In this document: in pieces, positions 32,925 through 44,973 of the stretch
How positions within the stretch are numbered: the stretch's first letter is position 1
Layout of the letters: the number at the start of each line of letters is the position of its first letter
Assembly (NCBI GenBank): GCA_036426205.1
Contig: CM071574.1
Coordinates: 17,826,440-17,890,439 of the forward strand
Direction: 5' to 3'
Length of the DNA: 64,000 nt
Origin: Ascaphus truei
Taxonomy: Eukaryota > Chordata > Amphibia > Anura > Ascaphidae
Notes under the pieces: generated by a model
Seen by the model: the letters and a program-made list of their open reading frames with translations, nothing else
The model's database searches: none
What the model was told of the DNA's origin: nothing
Program-made: the position numbers and the translations under genes

Positions 32925-35099
32925 GTTTCGTGATGGGGCCAGGAAAGTTGTTGAGCAGAGGAGAGGGATGGGTGCTGGTCCATGGATTAGGATGGAACAT
33001 ACCAAGCACTGAGGGGTGGGCAGCAGGCCAAAGCCCCTCCCAGCTTTTTCCCTTGTCTATGGGCCTGGCTGGTATCGCTACCTACTGTACAATGAATCTC
33101 CAGCGGAAAAAAAAAAATTTTTGTTCAAACTACAGTATGTTGAACAAATAGTTTCTATCCTTCTTGAATATGACAAAAGTTTGAAAATGGAGAGCTGTGA
33201 ATGTGTGTAATGTATTTATTTGTTTCTAATATACATTTGTCAGGACAGGCAGACAGGCAAAATTTAAAATAGGTGAAACGTACACTATGTCAGTGAAATC
33301 AACAGTAAAATTGAATAACATCAATTTCGCGAATTGCTTGGGCTAGTGTAACATGTTTGGGTTAAATGAAAAGTCTCAGCTGGGATATGCTATTATGTGT
33401 TCTTTTTGTCTTCTATTTTATATTTATAGATCCAGCGTAAACATGAAAGCTCATTGTAGACAAACCATTATTTGGAATTTTGACAGCATATTTCAAAAAA
33501 AAAAAAAAATAACGTCTAAATTCTAAATAAAACACTTTGCCGTTGAGCTCACTTGTAAATGTAAAATTATATCACACACATGTTTTTTTATGCTTTGTCA
33601 ATTACATGGGAAATAGGGACTGTATGCTTCAGCCCTCCTAAAAATGAGACTAGGATGAGAAAACAACCTATTTCCTTATTAGGTTCAGGAGTCAAAGGAC
33701 TCAGCCAGGAGCCGTAGGCTTCAAGAGCATAGAAGATTAAGACATATATTGGATTCATGATGGAGGGCACAAAGTTCATTTTCAAAATAAAACAGAATAT
33801 TATTCATATTCCTTTTAAAATTCAGATTGCCAGGTGACCTGTGACATGCCAGCAGTGTATTACATTTTCAATGAGGAGTGTGTCTGGAGCTGGTAGATGA
33901 GGAAACTGCTCCCTGTTTTTTTTTTTTTTTATACGAAGATATTGTTGTGAGAATTTTAGGTGTAAATAGGGGCAAGGTAACATATTTATTTTGAATAAAG
34001 AAGATGCAGAATAGTGAGGTTGCTGGATTTATGCACAAGAGTAGGGATTAAAAATCTCAATGCATGTACGTTTATTATTATCCAGTGCTGGGGCACCTAG
34101 GCATTTTCAGGGGGGTGGGGGGGAGAGGCCAAATTAATCATCAAAGAATAATTGCAAGGAAGAATATAAACTATTTTTTTAGACTATATGTCTTTCAACT
34201 AGTTTTATGCAAGTACTATGTGAGTGAAGCACAGGTTTTTTTTTGTATTTTGAATTAGATTCAGCTAGTTCACCATCTGCAAAAATGATATTATTGAAAG
34301 CACATATGTATGCATGCATACAAGACTACTGATTTTCATATATATTAAAACCCATAACTGCAGCAGGAGATGGAGTCTTGCAGTCCGTTAAGGCTTGTAT
34401 TTAAAACTGTATTGTGCTTAGCTGTAATTCAGATGTACGACTTTTCTGAGGAAAATGAATAATAAGAATATAGCACGGTGTTTCCGGGAAAAAGTTGCCC
34501 GATATGATCCAGAGACCAGGATTATTTGGACCTTTTTGACAGCATTCTTGATGCATTATAAACAGATTAATCACACAGGCTTTTTTATTTTTAATAAATA
34601 ATAAAATGTATAGATTTTGATGGGCTATGAAAGATTAAATATAAATCAAAACATAGGAGTCGCGTAGACTTTATTGTAATAATTTATAACGTTTTTTTTT
34701 TTTAATGGAAAATGCTACTTTATTTATCAACTTTATCATTGCATTTCCAGGGAGAATATTATGTACTGTTTTAACACAACTTGTATGAGTGTGTTTTTAT
34801 TATTTCAGCTAAAAAATGTGACTTTGAGGTTTGTCAAATACGTTTCAGACCGGGACAGCAGATTAATTTTGGGGACAGAAAAATGAATACATTTTTAGAT
34901 GTAAATATTCACAGGTTCAAAACACATTTATACGTATGCAACTATTTCAATGTAATATAATTAGTGATTCCGGTTTTAGGTTTTCACCGGAAAACACAGA
35001 AAAACACCACTGACTGATCATCTTGCACGTTTGGTTAAAACCGATAAACACCAGTAATAAAGACTCCTTTTCTATTAAAAAGCCATTTAAAAAAAATAG
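32925..35099. other. unclassified AT-rich sequence
   Basis: No gene is visible. Homopolymer runs of A (about 33496-33509) and T (about 33919-33932) and a G-rich patch (34109-34124) are the only simple features. Confidence 0.4.
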
Positions 35100-35534
35100 A
35101 TTTTTACATTTTTACACAGGATTAAAGCAGAAAGTATCCAGAGCTGAAGTGCATTCATTTAAGCTCAGTGGACCCCCTGCTTCTGGAGATACTTACCTCG
35201 GTAGGGGGTGCCGGTATCCACTCTGCTCGGCTACTGGGCTTCACATTATGGTGGTGTTTCAATGCCATGCCCTGCGGGCCAATAGGGAGCCATGACCATA
35301 ACAGTTTCAGCTTTCTATTGGCCAGCGTGACGAGGGGGCTTTGAACCCTAGCTAGCTCAGCCGGAGTGGCTACCGGCACCCCTACATAGTTAAATATCTA
35401 CAAAAGTATGGGGTCTCCGGAGCAGAAATTAATGGGGTTCAGCCCCAGAGACCCCCTGCTTCAATCCTGTGTAAAAAAAATAATATAAGAATAAGAAATG
35501 TTAAAAAAAAAAAGTGCTTGGATTGCTCCTTTAA
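35100..35534. mobile_element. foldback MITE with TTAA at its right end
   Basis: Inner inverted arms: TTTACACAGGATTAAAGCAG (about 35111) against the right CTGCTTCAATCCTGTGTAAA (about 35457). The right terminus reads GTGCTTGGATTGCTCCT then TTAA at 35531-35534. Related right ends occur at 51140-51250 and a related interior at 60735-60860. The TTAA next to AGGAGCAATCCAAGC suggests a piggyBac-type target. The left terminus is not recognisable. Confidence 0.6.
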
Positions 35535-38500
35535 ATTCCACCCTTTGTGGCAGCTCATTCACAGTATCCATAGGAGACAACGGCATCATAGGGAGTATGG
35601 AAACTACAATACAGTGCCAAATTAAATTATCACTGGTAAACACCAATTTTTTAAATAAAATGAAAACTCTGGAAAACAAATAAAAAAATAAACACATATT
35701 TTTTTATGAAAATTGAAACACCGAAAATGGAATCCCTAAATATTATACAGAGAGAATATTTAGAATTTCTTTTAAGTTAAATCTTTGAGCTCTTCAACTA
35801 TCCTGTCTTCATGTATAATTCTAAGCAAAGCAGCAGCTAAACATGGAAAACAAAACATTGTTTCCTTTGTTTCAGTTTTAAATTATCATTGTAACATAGG
35901 ATCAAAATAATACTACACCAGTGATTCTCTTTGTTCCTAATTATTCAATAAAATATACAGTATCTGCATGTGCATTTCCTCAAGGAACATAACCAATGTC
36001 ATATTCAATTATTGTATTCTATTAATATGTACGCAGCTACTTCCACTAGTTTTGTCTACCACTTGACACTTAGTTATGTATAGGGGTAGTCATTTAATAT
36101 ATGTTATATTTCTTCAAAAAATCCATGGGGAGCATGGGAGATGTTCAACATGAAATGGAAAAAGAATAATATCTAAGTGCAGGTGCTTGTGCAAATAGGG
36201 AAACTGCCTGTCTTGGCCGTGTATGATGCCTCCTCACAATAAGGTGGGTGGATAATCGCAACTCCAGAACTGTGGCAATTACAAATCTTGTCAGTCCTCA
36301 GAAGAGATGCACCTCAATATAAGAAGAGATTGTGGCCCATAGCGCAGATCATTATGTAAAAAGTTTAATATGGTAAAAAGATAATAATCATACTCACAAG
36401 TGTACGATATGTATAAGGATCTCACAACAATATTATAGACATCGTAGGAAGGTGTTAACCTCACCGCCTCCGCCCCTTCAGCGATGCCGATGGTCTGGGG
36501 AGCTTCACCCAGCTGTAAACTTCCATGCCCGTGTCTCCGTGTCTCCTATAGTGTATAGAAATATACTGTACACTACTTTGCATCTGTTCAAATGTTATTT
36601 TCAGGCATTTTTTCTCTTTTTAACATTGACTCAATGAACCAACTATTTTCACAATACTGGATACTACTTAAAGTTACTGAATTTCTTGAACGCATTTTAA
36701 GTCTTTTTTTCATCCCTTTTTATGTATTGAATGATCCTTTCAATTCGAAGAGTGAGTCTGGGCATAAAAATGCCACTGCAAAATTGATGGAGAAATTAAA
36801 CTTTTAAATAAGAGAAACATAACAATATTGTAATAACACTAGTACATGCCTTTGATTTCTCCGGCACTAGGCTCATTCTTTAAGAATCCACTGTTCATCT
36901 CATCACTATCTATAAAATAGAGTCCTTAATTGGCCTGTGCTTCTCCAACATGTTTTTTATGAAAATGCAGCACATAACTATAAGTTTGTTGGCTGCCAGA
37001 GCCCAATTTACAAAAGTGGAAGAGCAAGATAAGAAAAGAGTACATCTGCAGAGAAGACTGTGCAATGAATCACACAGTGCCAGAGTTGAGCAGAATATAA
37101 TTGAGTCCAACATCTCTGAGCACTTTCACCATAATTAATGATAATCTGTAACAGAGGAATCTGAGATTCCAGTTCAGAGGACTGTTTAATTAGGCCAAGT
37201 AATGAAAGCAGAAGCAGTACAAGAATATGGCCAGTTTCATGATTAATGATTCATGCTACTGAACACAAAAGTGCCGCACCGTTAACTCTAACGGATGCTG
37301 CATCTCTCTGGCATTTGCAAAAATAGTGAAATGCATGCATTTTTGTATATTAAAGATGTAACAGGCAATATCCCTTTCTGAGCTATTTACATGATAAATA
37401 TACTTTCCAACGTAACTGTCTTTTTTCACAAGTTCCTTGCTCTGGGGTACAGTAGTTGAAGATAAATATGCTCTCCGTGCTAACTTCAAAATCAAAGTCT
37501 GCTGTCCTCTTGTAGAATAATTAATACTTTTCATTTGCAGAAGGGCTGTACTCTTCTTCATGAAATGCATGAAATGAAATATGTGTTTCTTTTCTGTGTG
37601 TGTCTCCAGGACTAAAAAAACCCTTTGTACTAGAAAGAAAGTCAAAATAAAAGGAAAGTCTCAGGATATTTAATGCCCGGACCCACTTGGGTTAACATAT
37701 ACATTCTATGCAGAGGCATTTAAGAATAGGAGGACCTTGACATACAGGGACATGACACACAGAGGGATAAGACTGCCCTCGGGCCTTAGCTCAGAAGCCA
37801 TCAAATTACATGGGTTTTACGTGACTATTTGCTCTGCTATTCAATAAACGGTGCAGTACTTATGTTCGTTGCAGAAATACATACACCATAAGAATAATAT
37901 GATAAGAAACCATGCTTACCAATGTACTATCAGTTGCCCTTTTGCATTTAAAAGTTTTTCTTTCAGCTAATTTGCCAATTGCTGCATTGTTTACTTAACA
38001 ATGTTATTTCTATGAAACTACGAGACTCTGTATTTATGTATTAAAAAACAAATGCTGCAAAATACGACATTCATAGAATATTGCCTTGGATGCAATGAAT
38101 AGCTGCAGTGCTCGGCTAGGATGTGAGTGTAATTCCACAGAAGTGGAGGATATGCTGACAACTATTAGTTAATTAAAACGGATCCCTTATAGATGCTAGC
38201 AGGGTGACAGTTGTTTTCCTGAAAGGCTGTGCCAAAAACTCCTATACTGCCAAAACATAGCTGATCGTAGATGAATATTTATTCTCAATACTCAAAAGAT
38301 TCTGATACCATTTAAAGCTCTATATTCTATCAAAGAAACACATCTATTTTTTCATCACTATATAAATAAAGGTACCTGATTTAAATATATGCTATACATA
38401 TATTTATATGAATATTTATATCTCTCTCTCTATATATATATATTTATATATAAATATATATATATATATATAGTTAGATAGATATTGTCATCTTTATTTG

Positions 38501-38707
38501 ACCTACTGTACAGATAATGCAGAATATTGTGTTATTATAACGCAGAATATCACAGTTTCTGTAGGATTTAATGGAAGTGGTAATGCAGAATATCATAGAA
38601 TATCCCACCATAACATTCCAGCGGGATTAAAAACCCTGGCTACATCTGTATGTATATTATATAATATACAGTAGATAGATTTTGCTAGTAGCAGACAAAT
38701 TGACAAT
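35535..38707. other. unclassified AT-rich sequence
   Basis: No gene is supported. A TCTC/TATA microsatellite tract lies at about 38400-38473. Short frames at 36910-37138 and 37256-37645 carry no recognised motif. Confidence 0.4.
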
Positions 38708-40111
38708 ATTGTGTAGCCAGGTCACCTCTGGCTCTCCGGTTTCTCTTTTCCCTCTCCCTTACCTCCGCCAGGGTGGGGGCTGCTGCGGGGGCGAGTGTGT
38801 CGCTGGGGGCTCCCGGCGGTGTCGGAGGAAGAGCGCGCCATCTTTTTGGGGTCCGCGCATGCGCGGAGGCTCGCCCATGCGCAGAAGGTGTCCGGTGGCC
38901 ATGTTAAGGTTGGCGCAAGGTTCGCGCATGCGCAGTAAGTATCTGGAGTTGCGGCGGCCATTACCCTTAGCAGAGGAATTCCCTAAGGTTGAGCCTGCGC
39001 AGAGAAGAGCAGCACCGGCCATTACAAGATTGTGCATGCGCAGTGGAGATCGCGCACGCAGCCCTAATGCTAGGAAGGTCTGCCAGGGACTACAACACCC
39101 AGAGTACTTAGGGGCAGACAGGCCACCTGACACCAGGGAGCCAATAGGGCTTGCAGCTTCCCCTGAGGAGAGATACATTTTGGCGCGGTCAGACAGGAAG
39201 AGTCAGTTGGAGCTGGGACACAGACAGGGGAGGGTGGTATATGCAGGGCGCAAGTGGCTCCTGAACTAGGCCAGACATCCCCCTTAGGCCCCAGGTAGGC
39301 CCCAACTCACCTCAACTTGTGATTGCTGCAGCGACTCCCCTTAGGTTAGGGACCAGGGTCCTGTAGAACCTTGACAAGTGAGGGTCCAGCCAGGAAGCGT
39401 GGATATCCTGGTCTGTTATTGAAGGTGAATTATCCTCTGCTGTAGCAGAGGCAGAGACTGTCTAAAGGTGGATCACTCCATGTGGGAGCCACCCACCATT
39501 GAGAAAGAGACGGAGGCATTTTGGATCATTTCCCGGAGCAAGGGATTCCAAGCAAGCATCTGCACGTCCGGGTGTGGACATACCCGGCAGGTACCACCAT
39601 CTCTATACGTGGACCAACCAGTACACTTTATCTAATATGGCACTGATCACGCCTAAGGGTGGGGTTGTGGGTCTCTTGTGTGACTCTTGGGACTTGGGGT
39701 ACACAGTGTTGGGTGGGAAAAAGTGTGGGGTGGGAAAAAGTGTGGGGTACAAAGCCCTGCGAGGTGACCGGGTAGTTGTGCCATTAGTGTTATAGAGTGA
39801 CACCCTTGCTGTTGTAATTTTTTTATTGTTATGCATATGCAGTAACTGTTTTATATATACCTTTGGTGTATTGGTTACTGTATGTGGGTCCTGTGTCAGG
39901 GTCATTCTACCCTTAGAATCCTACACAAGTGGAGGCGCTGTACATTGTGAGTATTGTTCCAGAGCATACACCCCAGGCTCTCACTGGCGGAGGTTCAGGC
40001 CTCCTGTGAACCTGACAGGTAAACACCATACCGGGTAATACATATAGATTCCCCTCACATGCACTCTAGCTGCGATTTGAGGGGGGGGGGGGGGAATCTG
40101 TGTTACAACTG
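38708..40111 (+). mobile_element. solo-LTR-like block 2
   Basis: The segment 38712-40107 starts TGTAGCCAGGTCACC, close to the start of LTR 1 (TGTAGCAGGGTCACC), and ends GTTACA. Near its end it shares GTGGAGGCGCTG and CTAGCTGCGATTTG plus a G-run with LTR 1. Flanks ATTG and ACTG are a 3/4 match. The 5' third is GC-rich with repeated CGCATGCGCAG words. A TGTGGGGTGGGAAAAAG unit is duplicated near 39720. An open frame at 38682-39269 is GC-driven and not convincing. No retroviral genes are present. Confidence 0.55.
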
Positions 40112-40468
40112 TATAAGTTTTAATGGAATACTCATTTTAAGTAAACTCACAATTTGCTAACGAAGAAGCAAAATTCAACAGGGGCTTTCCGTAACTGTTC
40201 TGGCTCGCATTGCACATTATTAGTATTTTTTAACAACCATCCTAGAGTTGCTATTAATTAAGTTATTGGGTGGGTGGAGAATATGTGTCTTATGATTGTA
40301 ATTTCTGGTGACTTTTAGCGACTTTTGAAGATTTATTAACGAAAAAAAACAAAACTCAGCTACCTTAATAAAGGACCGCTTTATAAATCTCTGACGAAGT
40401 GGATACAATTTTAGCAACATTGCAGTATTTTCATACAGATAAGTCTGAGCCCTCAGTAAAGCCTAATG
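40112..40468. other. unclassified AT-rich sequence
   Basis: Nothing classifiable is seen between the LTR-like block and the next MITE. Confidence 0.4.
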
Positions 40469-40869
40469 TACTGCACCGACACACTTTATTCGAGCAAATA
40501 CCCGGTATGTACCTGGCAGATACCTGGAATGCGCCGCTCCTCACCTCTGACAAGCCCCGTTGCGTTTGCCTTCCCAGCCATGGTTTATGCCTGGCTGATG
40601 GGCGGCTGATCTGTTAAATGATAATGATTAGGATTTAATAGGCTGCAATGCTTCGCGTGTCTACCAGATGGCATAAATTCATGAATTGTAATGCAGTATA
40701 TATATATATACTGTGCAGTATTGCAGCCAGTGGGAATAAAATGCTTCAATCCCTGCCTGGAAAATAACTCAATGCACTCGGGCAGAAAACAGTCACAAAC
40801 CTCAATACACCCGGGTATACCCGAATTCGTGGGACTAGCCGAGCTCGAATAAAGTGTGTCGCCAGTGTA
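40469..40869. mobile_element. TA-flanked MITE (copy 2)
   Basis: The element 40471-40867 has ends CTGCACCGACACACTTTATT and, reverse complemented, CACTGGCGACACACTTTATT, with TTCGAGC continuing on both sides. TA flanks are at 40469-40470 and 40868-40869. The interior differs from the copy at 22086-22454 and includes a TA microsatellite near 40698. It is non-coding. Confidence 0.8.
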
Positions 40870-41159
40870 AGCACTAAAAACAAGTCGTTATTGCAACCAT
40901 TGGTGCACGATAGCAGATGACAAAAAGTGAGATTTTGATGGGCCGATTGATGAATTTGGGAGGGATAATATACAGTATATACATTACATACATATATGTG
41001 CATTTTGTGTAAACCAAAACGTGCTCTGTAACATATAACAGTGCTATGTGCAGTACGGAAGATGTACATAGCACTTCACACAACATTTTCACACAGACAG
41101 GAGGAGCTACAGCAGAGAATGCGACTATTCTAACACAAACCAGTGACAATCACCAAAAA

Positions 41160-41435
41160 GACCCAGGTACACCCAGGTACATGCTGGGTACATGCATTAA
41201 ACTTGCCTTAAACTAGACCCAGCATTTCTGCATTGATTAATGGCCCATCAGATTAACAGCGGGGTCCCTGGCAGTCCCATTCTAACTGAATGGGACTCCC
41301 AGGGACCCCTGCTGTGTTAATTCTATGGGTCATTAGTCAATGCAGAAATGCCTTAAACTTGCCTTAAACTAGCCAGGTTACACCCAGGACATACCCAAAA
41401 TGTAACCGGGCTAGTTTAAGGCAAGCTTTAGAATA
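41160..41435. mobile_element. palindromic repeat with inner 60-bp arms
   Basis: The arms at about 41224-41280 and 41289-41350 pair (TTTCTGCATTGATTAATGG.. against ..CATTAGTCAATGCAGAAA, and GGGGTCCCTGGCAGTCCCATT against AATGGGACTCCCAGGGACCCC). They are bordered by CTTGCCTTAAACTAG, present directly at about 41199 and 41359 and inverted near 41411. The CCAGGTACA words at the left edge are tandem. Confidence 0.75.
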
Positions 41436-41439
41436 CTCG

Positions 41440-42114
41440 GTGTCTCGTCTGAACCACCAAAAGAGCTCACATTTTGGTACCTGAGGTACAGAGAGCATTG
41501 AAATTTAATCTGGGTCTACATGTTTCAAATGTAGTTCTGACAAAACAGCTATTTGAACCCTAACATGAGAAAAGTGAAGATTCATGTATTCAGATGTTTT
41601 TTTATAAATATATTTTTATTGAATACAGTGAGAAATCCAGCTTATATTGTAACACAAAAACACATCAAGTCATATGCATTAAAGAGTTCTCGCAAGTCCA
41701 AACTGTGAGAAATTGTTATTTACAAGGTAGCAGTTTATTTTGTTATTTGCAAATCCTCTGTGTGATATACAAATTAGGTATTTTAATGAGCAGAGTAGGT
41801 GAACTCAGGGTGTTCTAATGAGAGAGAGACTTTCTTTACAGATACAAAATCTGCAGTTCTTACTGTATTCAATTGTGGTATGAAGAAAACCTAATACTAA
41901 AAAAAATTGGCTCAATTTTTGTGACAAAAGTGGACCGTTGGTGAAATACTGTATCACACAACCTTGCTATCATCAGAAGTTAAATAGATTTACTATTGTG
42001 TGTGCTATATAAGAAGAGAGGGAGACAATACCAAATGTCTGAAGAACTCTGATTTATATCCAATTAAAGTTTCTGCTAAATGTTCATAAAGAGTTTTAAA
42101 TAATGGTGTCTACA
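41440..42114. other. unclassified AT-rich sequence
   Basis: No gene or repeat is recognised. Confidence 0.4.
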
Positions 42115-42530
42115 ATCACTATGAGTGAATTTATTTGGCAGATTTGGATCGGCCGGTTCCTTTGGTCCGTGGATTTCAGCGAATGAATCTCAAAAAGGGT
42201 GATTTGTGTTTTGCGGATTTTATATAATTTTTACCAATACACTCCGCAGATTCTGCAACCCATGGATGGATTTGTAGAATCTAATCTGTTGATTCAGCTT
42301 ATCAGGTGGCAGGATTGTTAAAAATCCGCCAACGGATTGCTGAATTCGCCGATTGGATTCTAAAAATCCGTACACAGATTGTATCCGATGGTGGGTTTTG
42401 ATGAATCTGCGCTGATTAAAAACGGCCAAATCCGTTTATGGATTTTACACCGCAAATCGGATTTTGGGGGTTACTTCAGTGAAAAACCGTGAAACAAATT
42501 TGGGTGTATTCGCCCATCTCTAATCACTGT
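42115..42530 (-). mobile_element. hAT-type MITE with 8-bp target duplication (copy 2)
   Basis: The element 42123-42522 is the reverse-orientation relative of 7611-7972. The well-preserved end reads ATTCGCCCATCTCTA at 42508-42522. Flanks ATCACTAT (42115-42122) and ATCACTGT (42523-42530) agree at seven of eight. AATCCG/CGGATT words recur in the same order as in copy 1. Confidence 0.85.
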
Positions 42531-43387
42531 CTCATTTAAACTTGACTGACAGATAGAAATCAGTATACTACAACAAAGTATTTCTTTGGAATTGTTTGGC
42601 TATTACAATTTGTTTGCTCTTTAAATTATTTGTGTGATGCATTTTATTACTCCAAGCATATGTGATGTAATGCTTCCCAATAATGTAGCCGCTTTCCTGC
42701 TTTCTCCAGTGTTAGCTCAGTCAACAGGGGAGAAAAGCCAGTAGCTTCCTTCAACTCAGAATCTCTATCCTGATCAGATCTCATAATTATTGTTTTGATA
42801 TCTGAAGTGGCATATTCACATAACAAACACAACCTAAGAAGATCATCTTGTTCCATGTCACATTTTTTATGTGTGTACTTCAAAACTTCTATGCAAACAA
42901 AAAGCCACAGGTCATTATTTTATCCGTTGAATGAGCAAATCCATAAACATTGCATTAAACATTTTAATGTACTGTAATACGATTGTCCTACGTTTCTTTT
43001 CTTCCAGAGACTAGTATTTTAAATTCCATTTTTGATGTTATCTGACATTTCACAAAATTAAATGAAGCATTACATCTGATCCTCTTTACGAAAAACTAGG
43101 CAGTAAGATTTTTGACTATTTATTAGATTTTTGACTATGGTAATAGCTCCTAGAATAGCAGTGGCAGTAAATATTATGCAATTCTAGTGGGAACAGTTTA
43201 ATATTTGAATTTCACCATCCATTGGTAAAATATACATTACTAACACTTTTGGTTACAATTATCCTTATTTCACTAGTGTAAATATACAAAAGACATTCAT
43301 AATGTAAGTAAATAATCTTTAACAAGTATTCAATACATGACAATATCTTTCTATTACAAACAGCAGTTGTTTGAAAAACTTACAAGG
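42531..43387. other. unclassified AT-rich sequence
   Basis: No gene or repeat is recognised. Confidence 0.4.
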
Positions 43388-43730
43388 TCTTAAATCAGTG
43401 GGGGACTGGCCTGGAAGGCAAATGCCCCATTGGCTGGTCTGATTTTAAAGATTTGGGCCGGCAGCAGACTGAACAGAGTTGCTCTTATGAATTTAAAGAG
43501 GAACATGCAGTGGCAGATCTGGCCACATGGGCGCCTGTGAGCAGCCAGATCACACTTGGATGCTCCTATGGGTCGGGTTCTGCATGTCTGCTCCCCTACT
43601 TTGGTCTCTGCAGCCACTCCTGTTGGAGATGGTCCCTGTAGGTCAGTGTGTTAATGTGTAGATCAGTTTATGGGTGTTGGTCAGTCTGTGTGTTAGTCTG
43701 TGTGTACAGTATATGTGATAGTCAGTCTTA

Positions 43731-44495
43731 GTGTCTCGCAGTGGTGGTATTCAGAAATTTTAGCAACCGGTTCTCTCACACCTTACCGCCCTTTCATAGT
43801 GAAAAATCACCATCATCATCTCTCCCCCTCATCATCATCATATCTCCCCCACTCCCCCTCAGATCTCCTCCAGTATTCCTCAGCATCCTCAGATCTCCTC
43901 CAGCCCCCTCTGCATCCTCAGATCTTCCCCAGTCCCCCTCAGCATCTTCAGATGTCCCCCAGTCCCCCTCAGATCTCCCCCAGTCTTCCTCAGCATCCTC
44001 AGATCTCCCCCAGTCTCCCTCAGCATCTTCAGATGTCCCCCAGTCCCCTCAGATCTACCCCAGTCTCCCTCAGCATCCTCAGATCTCCCTCTGTCCCTTT
44101 CAGATCTCTCCCACCCTCCCCTCCTCCATGCCTACCTGGGTGGACACAGGCACGGGGAGATGGTATGTGGCGACGGATGGACCCCAGCTTAAAGAATTAG
44201 CCAGTAGAAGAATCACTTGAGGCAGAGCAAGAGCAGAGCAGCACGCTCTAGCAGTAGATACTGGAAGTTCTGGGTCAGACTGCTAGATGGCGCTCCTCTC
44301 CTGCAATCCTGCTCTGCCTCAAGTGATTCTACAACTGGCTAATTCTTTAACACCTGGGGCCTGCCGCCGCCACCGCATACAGTACCAACTCCCTTTGCCT
44401 GTCTCCGAATTATAGACCAGTTCCACTTTGGAAAATCTAGGATCAAGTTCGCATGAACCGGTGCGATCCAGCTGAATCCTACCACTGGGTGTCTG
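43731..44495. mobile_element. inner hAT-type element nested in the outer one
   Basis: The element 43739-44487 begins CAGTGGTGGTATTCAG and ends CTGAATCCTACCACTG, with ACCGGTTC in both subterminal regions. Flanks GTGTCTCG and GGTGTCTG overlap imperfectly (shared GTGTCT). A second, inner palindrome pairs AAAGAATTAGCCAGT..AATCACTTGAGGCAGAGCA (about 44192-44230) with its inverse at about 44310-44350. The left half is filled by a minisatellite. It is non-coding. Confidence 0.75.
43855..44112. repeat. CCTCAGATCTCCCCCAGTCT minisatellite
   Basis: About nine units of roughly 30 bp (CAGATCTCCCCCAGTC.CCCTCAGCATC). The proline/serine-rich frames across it are artefacts. Confidence 0.85.
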
Positions 44496-44904
44496 CGTCT
44501 TTACAAATCAGTATGTGTCAACATGCTATGCTGGTCATTACCTGAGTCTGTGCTGGTCAGTGGCTAGGAGTCTGTGCTGGTCAGTGGCTGTGAGTCTGCC
44601 GGCAGCATTTGTATGACTGCTTTGCTGGTCAGTGTGTGTGAGAGAGTGTGTATGTCTATTATGCAGTTGCTGGCTTGTACAGTATGTGGTGAATGTATCA
44701 GTTGTGCGCATGTGTATATGGTTATACATATACAGTACAGTGGATATCCATGGGGGACACTTGCAGCATGATATCTGGGCCCATAGGATGCATTTGCCCT
44801 CCAGTTAAAAACCTTCCAACCAGCCACTGTCTTAAATCCAGTGAACATCATTCAGTAGTTCTTGTATTATACATGGCTTTTCAATTGGCAAAAAATAATA
44901 ATAG

Positions 44905-44911
<7 letters not shown>

Positions 44912-44970
<59 letters not shown>
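44912..44970. repeat. TA dinucleotide microsatellite
   Basis: About 29 uninterrupted TA units. Confidence 0.95.

Positions 44971-44973
<3 letters not shown>

Larger units (their letters stand above)
43388..44837. mobile_element. outer hAT-type element with perfect 8-bp duplication
   Basis: The element 43396-44829 begins CAGTGGGGGACTGG and ends CCAACCAGCCACTG. It is flanked by identical TCTTAAAT (43388-43395, 44830-44837). Subterminal GGCAAATGC is present in both inverted ends. It contains GTCTGTG/GGTCAGT tandem words and a complete second hAT-type element. No transposase is present. The perfect duplication suggests a fairly recent insertion. Confidence 0.85.

Noticed and set aside
38682..39269. 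195-codon Arg/Pro-rich frame
   Set aside because: It lies in a GC-rich LTR-like block with an equally open opposite strand. It is composition-driven and has no domain.
43700..44220. Ser/Pro-rich 160-codon frames
   Set aside because: These are artefacts of the CCTCAGATCTCCCCCAGT minisatellite inside the nested hAT element.
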